This document shows positions 8,934 through 21,139 of a stretch of DNA of 39,401 nucleotides, one piece after another. Under the pieces are notes generated by a model. That model ran no database searches, was not told the origin of the DNA, and was given only the letters and a program-made list of their open reading frames with translations. Within the stretch, counting starts at the first letter, position 1. Each line of letters begins with the position of its first letter. The position numbers and the translations under genes were made by a program. This DNA is from Luteimonas sp. ANT-B3E (GTDB taxonomy: Bacteria; Pseudomonadota; Gammaproteobacteria; Xanthomonadales; Xanthomonadaceae): positions 31,486 through 70,886 of the forward strand of contig LXQJ01000053.1 of NCBI GenBank assembly GCA_001683895.1. The letters are read 5' to 3'.

Positions 8934-11399
8934 ATGACGCGACTCCCGACACGCCGCCTGCTCGCCCTTGCCCTGACCTCGGCGATCACCGCCCCCGCAT
9001 GGGGGCAGCAGCCGGTCGATCCGCAGGCAGCGTTCGCCGTCCCCGGCGCACAGGCCCCCGCGCCCGCCCCGCTCGCCACCGGCGCCAGCAGCTTCACCGT
9101 CGCCGACATCCGCATCGACGGTCTGCAGCGCATCGGTGCCGGCACGGTGTTCACCTACCTGCCGATCGAGCGCGGCGACAGCGTCGACCAGACGCGCATC
9201 GGCGATGCGATCCGCGCGATGTACCGGACCGGCTTCTTCGAGGACGTGCAGGTCGCGCGCCAGGGCGACATCCTCGTCGTCACCGTGACCGAACGCCCGG
9301 CGATCAACCGGCTGACGTTGACCGGCAACAAGGACATCAAGACCGAGGACCTGACCAAGGGCCTGACCGACATCGGGCTGTCGGAGGGCGAGACCTTCGA
9401 CCGCCTCGCGCTCGACCGGGTCACCCAGGAACTGACCCGCCAGTACAACAACCGGGGCAAGTACAACGTCGAGATCACGCCCACGGTTGCGCGGCTGGAC
9501 CGCAACCGCGTCGACGTCACCATCAACGTGAAGGAAGGCAAGGCCGCGAAGATCCGCCACATCAACCTGATCGGCAACGAGGTCTTCGACCAGGACGAGT
9601 TGACCGACCGCTGGGAGTCCGCCGAGAGCAACTGGCTGAGCTGGTACCGCCGCGACGACCAGTACTCGCGCCAGAAGCTCGAGGGCGACCGCGAAAAACT
9701 GCGCAACTTCTACCTGGACCGCGGCTACATCGATTTCAGCGAAGACAACGTCCAGGTCGCGATCAGCCCGGACAAGCGCGATATGTACATCACCGCCGGG
9801 CTGACCGAGGGCGAGCCGTACACAGTGTCGTCGGTGGAGCTGACCGGGGACACCGTGCTGCCGCCAGCGGAGCTCGAGCGGCTGATTCTGATGCAGCCCG
9901 AGCAGACGTTCTCGCGCGCGCTGCTCGAGATCACGTCGGACGCGATCATCGCCACGCTCGGCAACATCGGCTACGCCTTCGCGCAGGTCAATACGATCCC
10001 CGATCTCGACCGCGAAGCACGGCGTGTCGCAATCAAGCTGCAGGTCGTGCCGGGTCCGCGCGTCAACGTCCGCCGGATCGTGTTCAAGGGCAACACCCGC
10101 ACCTCCGACGAGGTGATGCGCCGCGAAATGCGCCAGTTCGAGGGCGCGTGGTTCTCGCAGGCCGCGGTCGACCGCTCCAAGGTGCGCCTGCAGCGCCTCG
10201 GCTACTTCGAGTCGGGCAGCGTGAACGTCGAGAGCAGGCCGGTCCCCGGCAGCAACGACCTGGTCGACGTCGAGTTCTCGGTCACTGAGACCACCTCGGG
10301 CAGCTTCCAAATCGGCCTCGGATACTCGCAGCTGACCGGCGTCACCACCTCGGTACAGCTGTCACAGAACAACTTCCTCGGCAGCGGCAACCGGGTATCG
10401 GTGGAAGCGCAGCGCAACGTCTTCCTGCAGCGCTACTCGTTTTCGTTCCTCAACCCGTACTTCACCGACAACGGGCTGTCCCTGGGCTACAACCTGTCGT
10501 GGCGCGAGTTCGACAACTCGGAGTTCAACACCGCGCAGTTCTCCTCGACCAGCCGCGTCGCCCAGGTGGTGCTGGGGCTGCCGATCTCCGAGAGCGACAC
10601 CATCACCACCGCGTTCAGCGTCGACAGCAACCAGATCTTCGCGTTCCGGGGGTCCTCCCCGCAGTCGATCGTGGACTACATCGAGCTCGTCGGCCGACGC
10701 ACGTTCAAGGCGTGGCGTGGCGAAGTGGCATGGGCGCGCGACACCCGCAACGACTTCCTGCAGCCCACGCGCGGCATGCTGCAGCGCGTGTCCGCCGAGG
10801 TCACGTTGCCAGGCTCGACTGCCGAGTACTACCGCCTGAACTACGAGTTCTCGAGGTACTGGCCGCTGTCGCGGGCGCTGGTGCTCAACACACGCGCGGA
10901 GCTCGGTTACGGCGACAGCTATGGCCGTGCGATCACCGGCATCATCCTCGATCCTGACAGCCCGTTCGATTCGGACAACCTGCCAGAGCGTCGCGAGGCA
11001 ACTGCTGACGGCCTGCCGTTCTTCGAGAACTTCTATGCAGGCGGCTCACGCTCCGTGCGCGGCTTCCGCGACAACACGCTGGGCCCGCGGGAGGCCGCGT
11101 TCGGCAGCTCGTTCCTGCAGCCCATCGGCGGTGCGCTGAAGACCGTCGGCTCGCTGGAGATGTTCTTCCCGACGCTGCTCGACACCCCGGCAGCGCGCAT
11201 TTCGGCGTTCGTCGACTTCGGCAACGTCTTCAAGGACATCAATGCGTTCGATTCCGGCGAGCTGCGCAGTTCCGCGGGCGTGTCGCTGATGTGGCGGGCG
11301 CCGGTGGGCCCGATCTCGATCAGCTACGCGTTCCCACTGCGCAAGGAAGACCGCGACGAGATCGAGCGCCTGCAGTTCACCTTCGGCGGCGCGTTCTGA
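8934..11399 (+). CDS. bamA: Outer membrane protein assembly factor BamA
   Basis: Core of the BAM complex that inserts beta-barrel proteins into the outer membrane. From the ATG at 8934 the product is 821 residues. A signal peptide ends near residue 24 (AWG then QQ). Five POTRA domains span roughly 53-430, followed by the Omp85 barrel. The conserved lid-loop VRGF is at 708-711, and the chain ends in an aromatic beta-signal with terminal Phe. Between signal peptide and first POTRA is an extra Pro/Ala-rich stretch of about 28 residues that E. coli lacks. A TTG directly before the ATG was not used. lpxD follows after 24 bases, without the skp gene usual at this position. Confidence 0.97.
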   Translation: MTRLPTRRLLALALTSAITAPAWGQQPVDPQAAFAVPGAQAPAPAPLATGASSFTVADIRIDGLQRIGAGTVFTYLPIERGDSVDQTRIGDAIRAMYRTGFFEDVQVARQGDILVVTVTERPAINRLTLTGNKDIKTEDLTKGLTDIGLSEGETFDRLALDRVTQELTRQYNNRGKYNVEITPTVARLDRNRVDVTINVKEGKAAKIRHINLIGNEVFDQDELTDRWESAESNWLSWYRRDDQYSRQKLEGDREKLRNFYLDRGYIDFSEDNVQVAISPDKRDMYITAGLTEGEPYTVSSVELTGDTVLPPAELERLILMQPEQTFSRALLEITSDAIIATLGNIGYAFAQVNTIPDLDREARRVAIKLQVVPGPRVNVRRIVFKGNTRTSDEVMRREMRQFEGAWFSQAAVDRSKVRLQRLGYFESGSVNVESRPVPGSNDLVDVEFSVTETTSGSFQIGLGYSQLTGVTTSVQLSQNNFLGSGNRVSVEAQRNVFLQRYSFSFLNPYFTDNGLSLGYNLSWREFDNSEFNTAQFSSTSRVAQVVLGLPISESDTITTAFSVDSNQIFAFRGSSPQSIVDYIELVGRRTFKAWRGEVAWARDTRNDFLQPTRGMLQRVSAEVTLPGSTAEYYRLNYEFSRYWPLSRALVLNTRAELGYGDSYGRAITGIILDPDSPFDSDNLPERREATADGLPFFENFYAGGSRSVRGFRDNTLGPREAAFGSSFLQPIGGALKTVGSLEMFFPTLLDTPAARISAFVDFGNVFKDINAFDSGELRSSAGVSLMWRAPVGPISISYAFPLRKEDRDEIERLQFTFGGAF

Positions 11400-11423
11400 C
11401 CCAGCGCCGCGCGCGGAGCGTCC

Positions 11424-12461
11424 ATGTCCCAGCACGTCCATACCGCCGGTGCGCTGGCCGAGGCTTTCGGACTGTCCGTCCACGGTGACCCCGCGGCGAC
11501 CGTCTCCGGGGTCGCCACGCTGGCCGGCGCGCAGCCGCACCATCTCTCGTTCCTGTCCAACCCGCGTTACCGCGCGCAGCTGGCGGCCACCGTCGCCGGC
11601 ATCGTGGTCATGCGCGGCGACGACGCGCAGGGCTATGCCGGCACCGCGCTGGTCGCGAGCGACCCCTACGTGGCGTTCGCACGCATGGCGGCGTTGTTCG
11701 AGCCCGCCGCGCGCCACCCGACCGGGGTGCACGCAAGCGCCGATGTCGATCCGACGGCCGCCATCGACCCCACCGCATCGGTCGCCGCGTTCGTCGCGAT
11801 CGGCCCCCGCAGCCGCATCGGGGCCGGTGCGCGCATCGGCCCGGGCTGCGTGATCGGCGAGGACTGCAGCGTCGGCACGGGTTCCGAGCTGGTCGCCAGG
11901 GTCACGCTGGTGCGCCGCGTGCGGCTTGGCGCGCGGGTGCTGGTCCATCCCGGCGCGGTGCTCGGCGCCGACGGCTTCGGCCTGGCGATGGACAGGGGGG
12001 ACGACGGCACGCGCCACTGGATCAAGGTGCCGCAGCTGGGCGGCGTGGTCGTCGGCGACGACTGCGAGATCGGCGCCAACACCACGATCGATCGCGGCGC
12101 CATCGAGGACACCGTGCTCGAGGATGACGTCCGCCTCGACAACCAGATCCAGGTCGGCCACAACGTCCGCATCGGCGCCCACACCGCGATGGCCGGCTGC
12201 TCGGCGGTCGCGGGCAGCGCGGTCATCGGCCGCTACTGCCAGGTTGGTGGCGGCGCCGGCATCCTCGGCCACCTTACCGTCTGCGACCACGTAGTGGTCA
12301 ACGCGATGGCGCTGGTGACCAGTTCGATCGACAGGCCCGGGGAGTATTCTTCCGGCACACCGCTGATGGAGACCCGCAGCTGGCGCAGGAGTGCCGCGCG
12401 GTTTCGCCAGCTCGACGCGCTGGCGCGGCGCTTGCCCGCGGGCACCAAGGAGACGACGTGA
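11424..12461 (+). CDS. lpxD: UDP-3-O-acylglucosamine N-acyltransferase
   Basis: Third step of lipid A synthesis: transfers a 3-hydroxyacyl chain from acyl-ACP to the 2-amino group of UDP-3-O-acylglucosamine. The 345-residue protein has an N-terminal uridine-binding domain (FLSNPRYR near 43-50), then a left-handed beta-helix of hexapeptide repeats from about 105 to 295. The likely catalytic His is H246 in QVGHNVRIG. A C-terminal helix with many Arg follows. ATG 11424 has GGAG at 11415-11418. Its GTGA stop overlaps the start of fabZ. Confidence 0.97.
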   Translation: MSQHVHTAGALAEAFGLSVHGDPAATVSGVATLAGAQPHHLSFLSNPRYRAQLAATVAGIVVMRGDDAQGYAGTALVASDPYVAFARMAALFEPAARHPTGVHASADVDPTAAIDPTASVAAFVAIGPRSRIGAGARIGPGCVIGEDCSVGTGSELVARVTLVRRVRLGARVLVHPGAVLGADGFGLAMDRGDDGTRHWIKVPQLGGVVVGDDCEIGANTTIDRGAIEDTVLEDDVRLDNQIQVGHNVRIGAHTAMAGCSAVAGSAVIGRYCQVGGGAGILGHLTVCDHVVVNAMALVTSSIDRPGEYSSGTPLMETRSWRRSAARFRQLDALARRLPAGTKETT

Positions 12462-12916
12462 CCCAAGCGACGGTGACACTGCCCATCGGCATCGCCGAGA
12501 TCCAGCGCATGCTGCCCCACCGCTACCCGTTCCTGCTGGTCGACCGCGTCGTCGAGTTCGAGTCCGGCCGGCGCGTGCTGGCGTACAAGAACGTGAGCGC
12601 CAACGAGGCCTTCTTCCAGGGCCATTTCCCCGGTCGGCCGGTGATGCCCGGCGTGCTGGTGGTCGAGGCGCTGGCGCAGGCCGGTGGGCTGCTGACGCAG
12701 CTCTCCAGCGGCGGCAGCGCCGAGGGCCGTCTGTCGTACCTGGTCAAGGTCGACAACGCGCGCTTCTCGCGCATGGTGGTGCCCGGCGATCGGCTCGACC
12801 TCGAGGTCACGATCAAGCGCGAGATCCGCAACATGACGCAGTTCTGCGGTCTGGCGACAGTCGAGGGACAGAAGGTCGCCTGTGCCGACATCCTGTGCGC
12901 CGAGGTCCGCGACTGA
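12458..12916 (+). CDS. fabZ: 3-hydroxyacyl-[acyl-carrier-protein] dehydratase FabZ
   Basis: Dehydrates 3-hydroxyacyl-ACP in fatty-acid elongation, competing with LpxA and LpxD for the same substrates, which explains its place in the lipid A operon. The 152-residue hot-dog-fold protein has [11 protein letters not shown] at 21-31, the catalytic His56 in [15 protein letters not shown] and the catalytic Glu70. The GTG start at 12458 overlaps the lpxD stop by 4 bases and has a strong AAGGAGA at 12447-12453. One base separates its stop from lpxA. Confidence 0.97.
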   Translation: MTQATVTLPIGIAEIQRMLPHRYPFLLVDRVVEFESGRRVLAYKNVSANEAFFQGHFPGRPVMPGVLVVEALAQAGGLLTQLSSGGSAEGRLSYLVKVDNARFSRMVVPGDRLDLEVTIKREIRNMTQFCGLATVEGQKVACADILCAEVRD

Positions 12917-12917
12917 G

Positions 12918-13700
12918 ATGGCGATCCACGTCCATCCGACCGCCGTGGTGGACCCCGGAGCGCGCCTGGGCGACGGCGTGCGCATCGGCGCCTTCACCCT
13001 GGTCGGGCCCGACGTGGAGATCGGCGACGGCAGCGACGTGGGCGCGCACTGCAGCGTGACCGGCCCGACCCGCATAGGTCGCGACAACCGCATCGCCGGG
13101 CACGCCGCAATCGGCGGCGATCCGCAGGACAAGAAGTTCGGCGGCGAACCCGTCGAGCTGGTGATCGGCGACCGCAACAGCATCCGCGAGTTCGTCACCA
13201 TCAATCGCGGTACTGGCGATGGCGGCGGCGTGACCACCATCGGCGACGACAACTGGCTGCTCGCCTACACCCACGTCGCGCACGACTGCCGGGTCGGCAG
13301 CCACTGCGTGTTCTCCAACAACGCAACCCTCGCCGGGCACGTCGAGATCGGCGACCACGTGATCCTCAGCGGGTTCGCCGGCGTGCACCAGTTCTGCCGC
13401 ATCGGCGCCCATGCCTTCATCGGCATGGGCGCGTTCGTCAATGGCGACGTGCCGCCGTTCGTCATGGTGGCGCAGGACGGCTACGGCCGGCCGCGCGGGG
13501 TCAACGCCGAGGGCCTCAAGCGTCGCGGCTTCGACCGCGACCGCGTCGCGGCCATCAAGCGCGCCTACCGCGCGCTCTACATGTCCGGCGGCAGCATGGT
13601 GGAGGCGCGCGAGCTCCTGGCCGTGCTGGCGGCCGACAGCGACGACGTGCGCGCGCTGCTCGACTTCATCGACCGCGGCGAACGGCCGCTGCTGCGGTGA
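12918..13700 (+). CDS. lpxA: UDP-N-acetylglucosamine acyltransferase
   Basis: First step of lipid A synthesis: moves a 3-hydroxyacyl group from ACP to UDP-GlcNAc. The 260-residue trimeric beta-helix enzyme (E. coli 262) has hexapeptide repeats over the first ~185 residues, the GDPQDKKF signature at 68-75 and the likely catalytic His at 122 within [10 protein letters not shown]. The C-terminal third is helical. I chose ATG 12918, one base after fabZ, because the family begins at MAIHVHPTA; an upstream in-frame ATG would overlap fabZ with no homology. Acyl-chain length preference cannot be read from sequence alone. Confidence 0.97.
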   Translation: MAIHVHPTAVVDPGARLGDGVRIGAFTLVGPDVEIGDGSDVGAHCSVTGPTRIGRDNRIAGHAAIGGDPQDKKFGGEPVELVIGDRNSIREFVTINRGTGDGGGVTTIGDDNWLLAYTHVAHDCRVGSHCVFSNNATLAGHVEIGDHVILSGFAGVHQFCRIGAHAFIGMGAFVNGDVPPFVMVAQDGYGRPRGVNAEGLKRRGFDRDRVAAIKRAYRALYMSGGSMVEARELLAVLAADSDDVRALLDFIDRGERPLLR

Positions 13701-14905
13701 CCACGGTGCCGCGCGCGCCCCGGATCGCGCTCTGCGCCGGGGAAGCGTCCGGCGACCTGCTCGGCGCGGGGCTGATCGACGCATTGCGCGACCGCCATCC
13801 CGATGCGCTGTTCGCCGGCGTCGGCGGCGCGGCGATGCGGGATGCCGGCATGGACACCTGGCATGACGCGGGCGAGCTTGCGGTCATGGGGCTCAGCGAA
13901 GTGCTTGCGCACCTCCCGCGCCTGCTCGCGCTGAGGCGGGGGCTGCTCGCGCGCCTGCTTGCCTGGCAGCCGGACGTGTTCATCGGCATCGACGCACCGG
14001 ACTTCAACCTCGGCCTTGAGCAGCGGCTCAAGCGGCGCGGCTTGCGCACGGTGCACTACGTCAGCCCGTCGGTCTGGGCATGGCGGCAGGGGCGCGCCGC
14101 GCGCATCGGGCGCAGCGCCGACCGCGTGCTGTGCCTGTTCCCGATGGAGCCTCCCATCTATGCTCGGCACGGCGTCGAGGCGACGTTCGTCGGCCATCCG
14201 CTGGCGGACGCGATGCCACTGGCACCCGACCGCGGCGGCGCGCGCGCTTCGCTGGCTGTCGACCCCGCGGCGCAGCTGCTCGCGGTGCTGCCGGGGTCTC
14301 GGCTGGGCGAGATCGCACGGCTGGGCGCCACGTTCCTAGACGCGGCCCGGCGCGTCGTCGACGCCGCGCCCGGGCTGCAGGTGCTGGTGCCGGCGGCCAC
14401 CTCGTCCTGCCGCGCGGCGCTGCAGGCGCTGCTGGACGCACGTGAGCCCCTGCCGGGCCTGCGCCTGCTGGACGGCCGCGCGCGCGAGGCGATGGTCGCG
14501 GCGGACGTCGTGCTGCTGGCCTCTGGCACCGCGACCCTGGAGGCGATGCTGGCCAAGCGCGCGATGGTGGTGGGCTACCGCATCGCCCCGGTTACCCATG
14601 CCATCGTCCGCGGCCTGGGCATGCTCAAGGTCGACCGCTATGCGTTGCCCAACGTGCTGGCAGGGGAGACGCTGGTGCCGGAGCTGATGCAGGCCGACTG
14701 CACCCCGCAGGCGCTGGCGGACGCGGTGCTGCGCTGGCTGCGCGATCCCGTCGCGGTGGCCGCGCTGCAGCCGCGGTTCCTGGCGCTGCACCAGGCGCTC
14801 CGGCGCGACGCATCGCGGCAGGCCGCGGCGGCGGTCGACGCGCTGCTGCCCGGGACGCCCAAGGTGCCCATGCCGGCCGCCGACGGCGGCGTGACCGCGC
14901 GATGA
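13697..14905 (+). CDS. lpxB: Lipid A disaccharide synthase
   Basis: Joins UDP-2,3-diacylglucosamine and lipid X to form the beta-1,6-linked lipid A disaccharide at the inner face of the inner membrane. A GT19-family glycosyltransferase of 402 residues. Visible family stretches are [14 protein letters not shown] near the N-terminus, [33 protein letters not shown] and the C-domain [12 protein letters not shown]. The GTG start overlaps the lpxA stop (GTGA) and the stop overlaps rnhB (ATGA), so lpxA, lpxB and rnhB are translationally coupled. Confidence 0.97.
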   Translation: MTTVPRAPRIALCAGEASGDLLGAGLIDALRDRHPDALFAGVGGAAMRDAGMDTWHDAGELAVMGLSEVLAHLPRLLALRRGLLARLLAWQPDVFIGIDAPDFNLGLEQRLKRRGLRTVHYVSPSVWAWRQGRAARIGRSADRVLCLFPMEPPIYARHGVEATFVGHPLADAMPLAPDRGGARASLAVDPAAQLLAVLPGSRLGEIARLGATFLDAARRVVDAAPGLQVLVPAATSSCRAALQALLDAREPLPGLRLLDGRAREAMVAADVVLLASGTATLEAMLAKRAMVVGYRIAPVTHAIVRGLGMLKVDRYALPNVLAGETLVPELMQADCTPQALADAVLRWLRDPVAVAALQPRFLALHQALRRDASRQAAAAVDALLPGTPKVPMPAADGGVTAR

Positions 14906-15555
14906 CCGCCGGGTGCATGGTGTCCGCGCGGACCGCACCGCGGCGCGTCGCCGGCGTCGACGAGGCCGGACGCGGGCCGCTGGCCGGGCCGGTGGTGGTC
15001 GCGGCGGTGGTGTTCGATCCGGCGCGGCCGCGGATCAACGGCCTCGACGACTCCAAGCAGCTGACCGCGCGCCGCCGCGAGTTGCTGCACGGGCGCATCG
15101 TCGAGCGCGCCCTGGCCTGGGAAGTGGTGGTGGTGGACGTCGACGAGATCGACCGCATCAACATCCACCAGGCGACCATGCTGGGCATGCGACGCGCGGT
15201 GGAGGCGGTGGCCGCGTGGACCGACGTCGCGCGCATCGATGGCAACGCGCTGCCGCGCGGCCTGCCGTGCGTGGCGGAGGCGTGGATCGGCGGAGACGCG
15301 CGCGAGCGCAGCATCATGGCGGCGTCGATCCTGGCCAAGGTCACCCGCGACCGGCTGATGCTGGCGCTGCATCCGCTGCATCCGCACTACGGCTTCGACG
15401 GGCACAAGGGCTACGCGACCCCGGCGCACCTCGCCGCGCTGCGCCTGCACGGCCCCTGCGCGCACCACCGGCGCAGCTTCGCGCCGGTGCGCGCTGCCGC
15501 CGGCGGCGACCTGTCTTTCCCGCCGGCCGCCGTCGCCAGGCCGCTGCCGGCCTGA
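14902..15555 (+). CDS. rnhB: Ribonuclease HII
   Basis: Removes ribonucleotides embedded in DNA and RNA of RNA:DNA hybrids. The 217-residue protein has the DEAGRG motif with catalytic D20 and E21, the third acid at D113 in RIDGN, and the fourth at about D132 before ERSIMAASI. The typical [17 protein letters not shown] is near the C-terminus. The ATG overlaps the lpxB stop by 4 bases. A short Ala/Pro tail of about 20 residues extends beyond the core. It lies next to dnaE, as in E. coli. Confidence 0.96.
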   Translation: MTAGCMVSARTAPRRVAGVDEAGRGPLAGPVVVAAVVFDPARPRINGLDDSKQLTARRRELLHGRIVERALAWEVVVVDVDEIDRINIHQATMLGMRRAVEAVAAWTDVARIDGNALPRGLPCVAEAWIGGDARERSIMAASILAKVTRDRLMLALHPLHPHYGFDGHKGYATPAHLAALRLHGPCAHHRRSFAPVRAAAGGDLSFPPAAVARPLPA

Positions 15556-15591
15556 GAGCGGCGGCGGCGCTGGCCCGCGGCCTGTCAAGCC

Positions 15592-15620
15592 TTGTCCGCC
15601 CCGCCGGCCCGACCTACCCT
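15592..15620 (+). promoter_or_regulatory. Candidate dnaE promoter
   Basis: TTGTCC at 15592-15597 and TACCCT at 15615-15620 are separated by exactly 17 bases, in the 89-base gap between rnhB and dnaE. The predicted start would be about 18 bases before the dnaE ATG. The -10 is a poor match, so this is a weak call. Confidence 0.35.
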
Positions 15621-15644
15621 GCTGGCTGTCACGCCGGCCCGCCG

Positions 15645-19259
<3,615 letters not shown>

Positions 19260-19320
19260 GCGCCGCCGGCCGCCCCACGCGGCCCTACCACCCCGTACGG
19301 CCCGGGTCGGCCATTGCCGA

Positions 19321-19326
19321 TAGACT
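19321..19326 (+). promoter_or_regulatory. Candidate -10 box for accA
   Basis: TAGACT lies 28 bases before the accA ATG in the 94-base gap after dnaE. The spacing resembles the pyrH and frr boxes in this window. No -35 is apparent. Confidence 0.3.
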
Positions 19327-19353
19327 GCCGCCTTTCCCGCTGCCAGCCCGTCG

Positions 19354-20313
19354 ATGAATCCGAACTACCTCGACTTCGAACAGCCGATCGCCGATCTCGA
19401 GGCGAAGATCCAGGAGATGCGCCACGCCAGCACCGGCTCGGCGGTGGACATCGACGCCGAGCTGCACACCCTGCGCGACAAGCTGCGGCTGCGCACCGCG
19501 CAGATCTTCCGCGACCTGTCACCGTGGCAGGTGTCGCAGCTGGCGCGGCACCCGGCGCGCCCGTACACCAATGACTATATCCGCGTGATCTGCGACGAGT
19601 TCCAGGAGCTCGCCGGCGATCGCGCCTACTCCGACGACGCCGCCATCGTCGGCGGCCTGGGCCGCATCGACGGCCGCAGCGTGGTGATCATCGGCCACCA
19701 GAAGGGCCGCGACACCAAGGCCAAGGTGCGCCGCAACTTCGGCATGCCGCGGCCGGAGGGCTACCGCAAGGCGCTGCGGCTGATGAAGATGGCCGAGCGC
19801 TTCGGGCTGCCGCTGCTGACCTTCATCGACACGCCTGGCGCGTACCCGGGCATCGGCGCCGAGGAGCGCGGGCAGTCGGAGGCGATCGCGCGCAACCTCA
19901 TGGAAATGGCGGAGCTGAAGACGCCGATCATCTGCACCGTCATCGGCGAAGGCGGTTCCGGTGGCGCGCTGGCAATCGGCGTCGGCGACCGCACGCTGAT
20001 GCTGGAATACAGCACCTACTCGGTAATTTCCCCGGAGGGCTGCGCCTCGATCCTGTGGAAGTCGGCCGACAAGGCGCGCGACGCTGCCGAACAGCTGGGC
20101 CTGACCGCGCGCCGCCTGCTGGGCCTGGGCCTCGTCGACAAGCTGGTGCGAGAGCCTATCGGGGGCGCACACCGCAACCCGGGCCAGATGGCGACGCGAC
20201 TCAAGGCCGTGTTGATGAACGAACTCGACGTCCTGCAGGCGCTGCCGATGGAGCAGCTGCTGCAGCGCCGCTACGAGCGCCTGCGCGGCTACGGCGCCTA
20301 CGAGCAGACCTGA
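19354..20313 (+). CDS. accA: Acetyl-CoA carboxylase carboxyltransferase subunit alpha
   Basis: With AccD forms the carboxyltransferase that moves the carboxyl group from biotin-BCCP to acetyl-CoA, giving malonyl-CoA for fatty-acid synthesis. The 319-residue protein matches E. coli in length. Family stretches are [16 protein letters not shown] at the N-terminus, [44 protein letters not shown] and the oxyanion-hole [12 protein letters not shown], then [16 protein letters not shown] 19354 has no strong Shine-Dalgarno. It ends the conserved block; the next sequence is a pseudogene in the opposite direction. Confidence 0.98.
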   Translation: MNPNYLDFEQPIADLEAKIQEMRHASTGSAVDIDAELHTLRDKLRLRTAQIFRDLSPWQVSQLARHPARPYTNDYIRVICDEFQELAGDRAYSDDAAIVGGLGRIDGRSVVIIGHQKGRDTKAKVRRNFGMPRPEGYRKALRLMKMAERFGLPLLTFIDTPGAYPGIGAEERGQSEAIARNLMEMAELKTPIICTVIGEGGSGGALAIGVGDRTLMLEYSTYSVISPEGCASILWKSADKARDAAEQLGLTARRLLGLGLVDKLVREPIGGAHRNPGQMATRLKAVLMNELDVLQALPMEQLLQRRYERLRGYGAYEQT

Positions 20314-20326
20314 ACCGCGGCAGGTC

Positions 20327-21030
20327 CTACCAGGCGCGCCGGTACTGTTCCGGCGTGGGCGGGTCGGCACCAAGCGCCATCGCCGCTCGGCGCGGAAAGT
20401 ACGGGTCGCGCAGCAGTGCCCGCGCCATCAGCACCACGTCGGCTTCGCCCTCGGCGACAATGCGCTCCGCCTGCGTTGCCCCGGTCACCAGCCCGACCGC
20501 CCCGGTTGCGATGCCGGCCTCGCGGCGGATGCGCGCAGCGAACGGCACCTGGTACTCCGGCGCCACCGGAATCTGCTGCCATGGCACAAGGCCGCCGCTG
20601 GACACGTCGGCGAGGTCCACACCCAGGTCGCGCACTTGCCGCACCAGCGCGATGCTCCTCCACGTCCCAGCCGCCTTCGGCCCAGTCGGTCGCCGAGATC
20701 CGCAGCCAGAGCGGCAGGCGCTCCGGCCAGACCGCCCGCACTGCCGCCAGCACCTCACACAGCGCGGATGCGCTGGTCGAAGCCGTCGCCGTAGCCGTCG
20801 TCGCGGCGGTTGGTCAGCGGCGACAGGAACTGGTGCAGCAGGTAACCGTGCGCGGCATGGATCTCGCCGATGCCGATGCCGGCGGCCAGCGCGCGGCGCG
20901 CGGCGTCGGCGAAGTCGGCCACCATCGAGGCGATGGCGGCGGCGTTCATCGCCTCCGGCGCTGGATAAGCGTCGTCGTAGGCGACCGCCGACGGCGCGAG
21001 CACCTGCCAGCCGCCGTCCGCCACCGCCAC
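20327..21030 (-). pseudogene. Truncated, frameshifted NADH:flavin oxidoreductase (YqjM/old yellow enzyme type)
   Basis: Three consecutive pieces in different frames together match the C-terminal two thirds of a YqjM-like flavin oxidoreductase. 21030-20758 encodes GWQVLAPSA, then EIHAAHGYLLHQFLSPL and NRR. 20750 to about 20660 encodes AVRAVWPERLPLWLRISATD. About 20655 to 20330 encodes the flavin-phosphate part with VDLADVSSGGLVP, YQVPFAARIRREAGI, GAVGLVT and DVVLMARALLRDPYFP. Breaks are at about 20756 (TGA in frame, one extra base) and about 20657. The first ~120-150 residues, including the FMN-binding N-terminus, are absent: tilS begins on the other strand at 21140. Two breaks plus a missing half make real decay more likely than sequencing error. 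Confidence 0.87.
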
Positions 21031-21139
21031 CCCACCGCGGCATCAAGGGCCCACCACTGTAAGCCGCGCAGCCGTGCAGCCGGCCGCCCACGGCCTCGCG
21101 CCGGAACGACCGCCGCGCGCCGCGTGGCACCATCGCGTG

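Noticed and set aside
14913-15644. In-frame upstream extension of dnaE
   Set aside because: It overlaps rnhB in another frame and has no polymerase similarity; the PHP domain begins right after ATG 15645.
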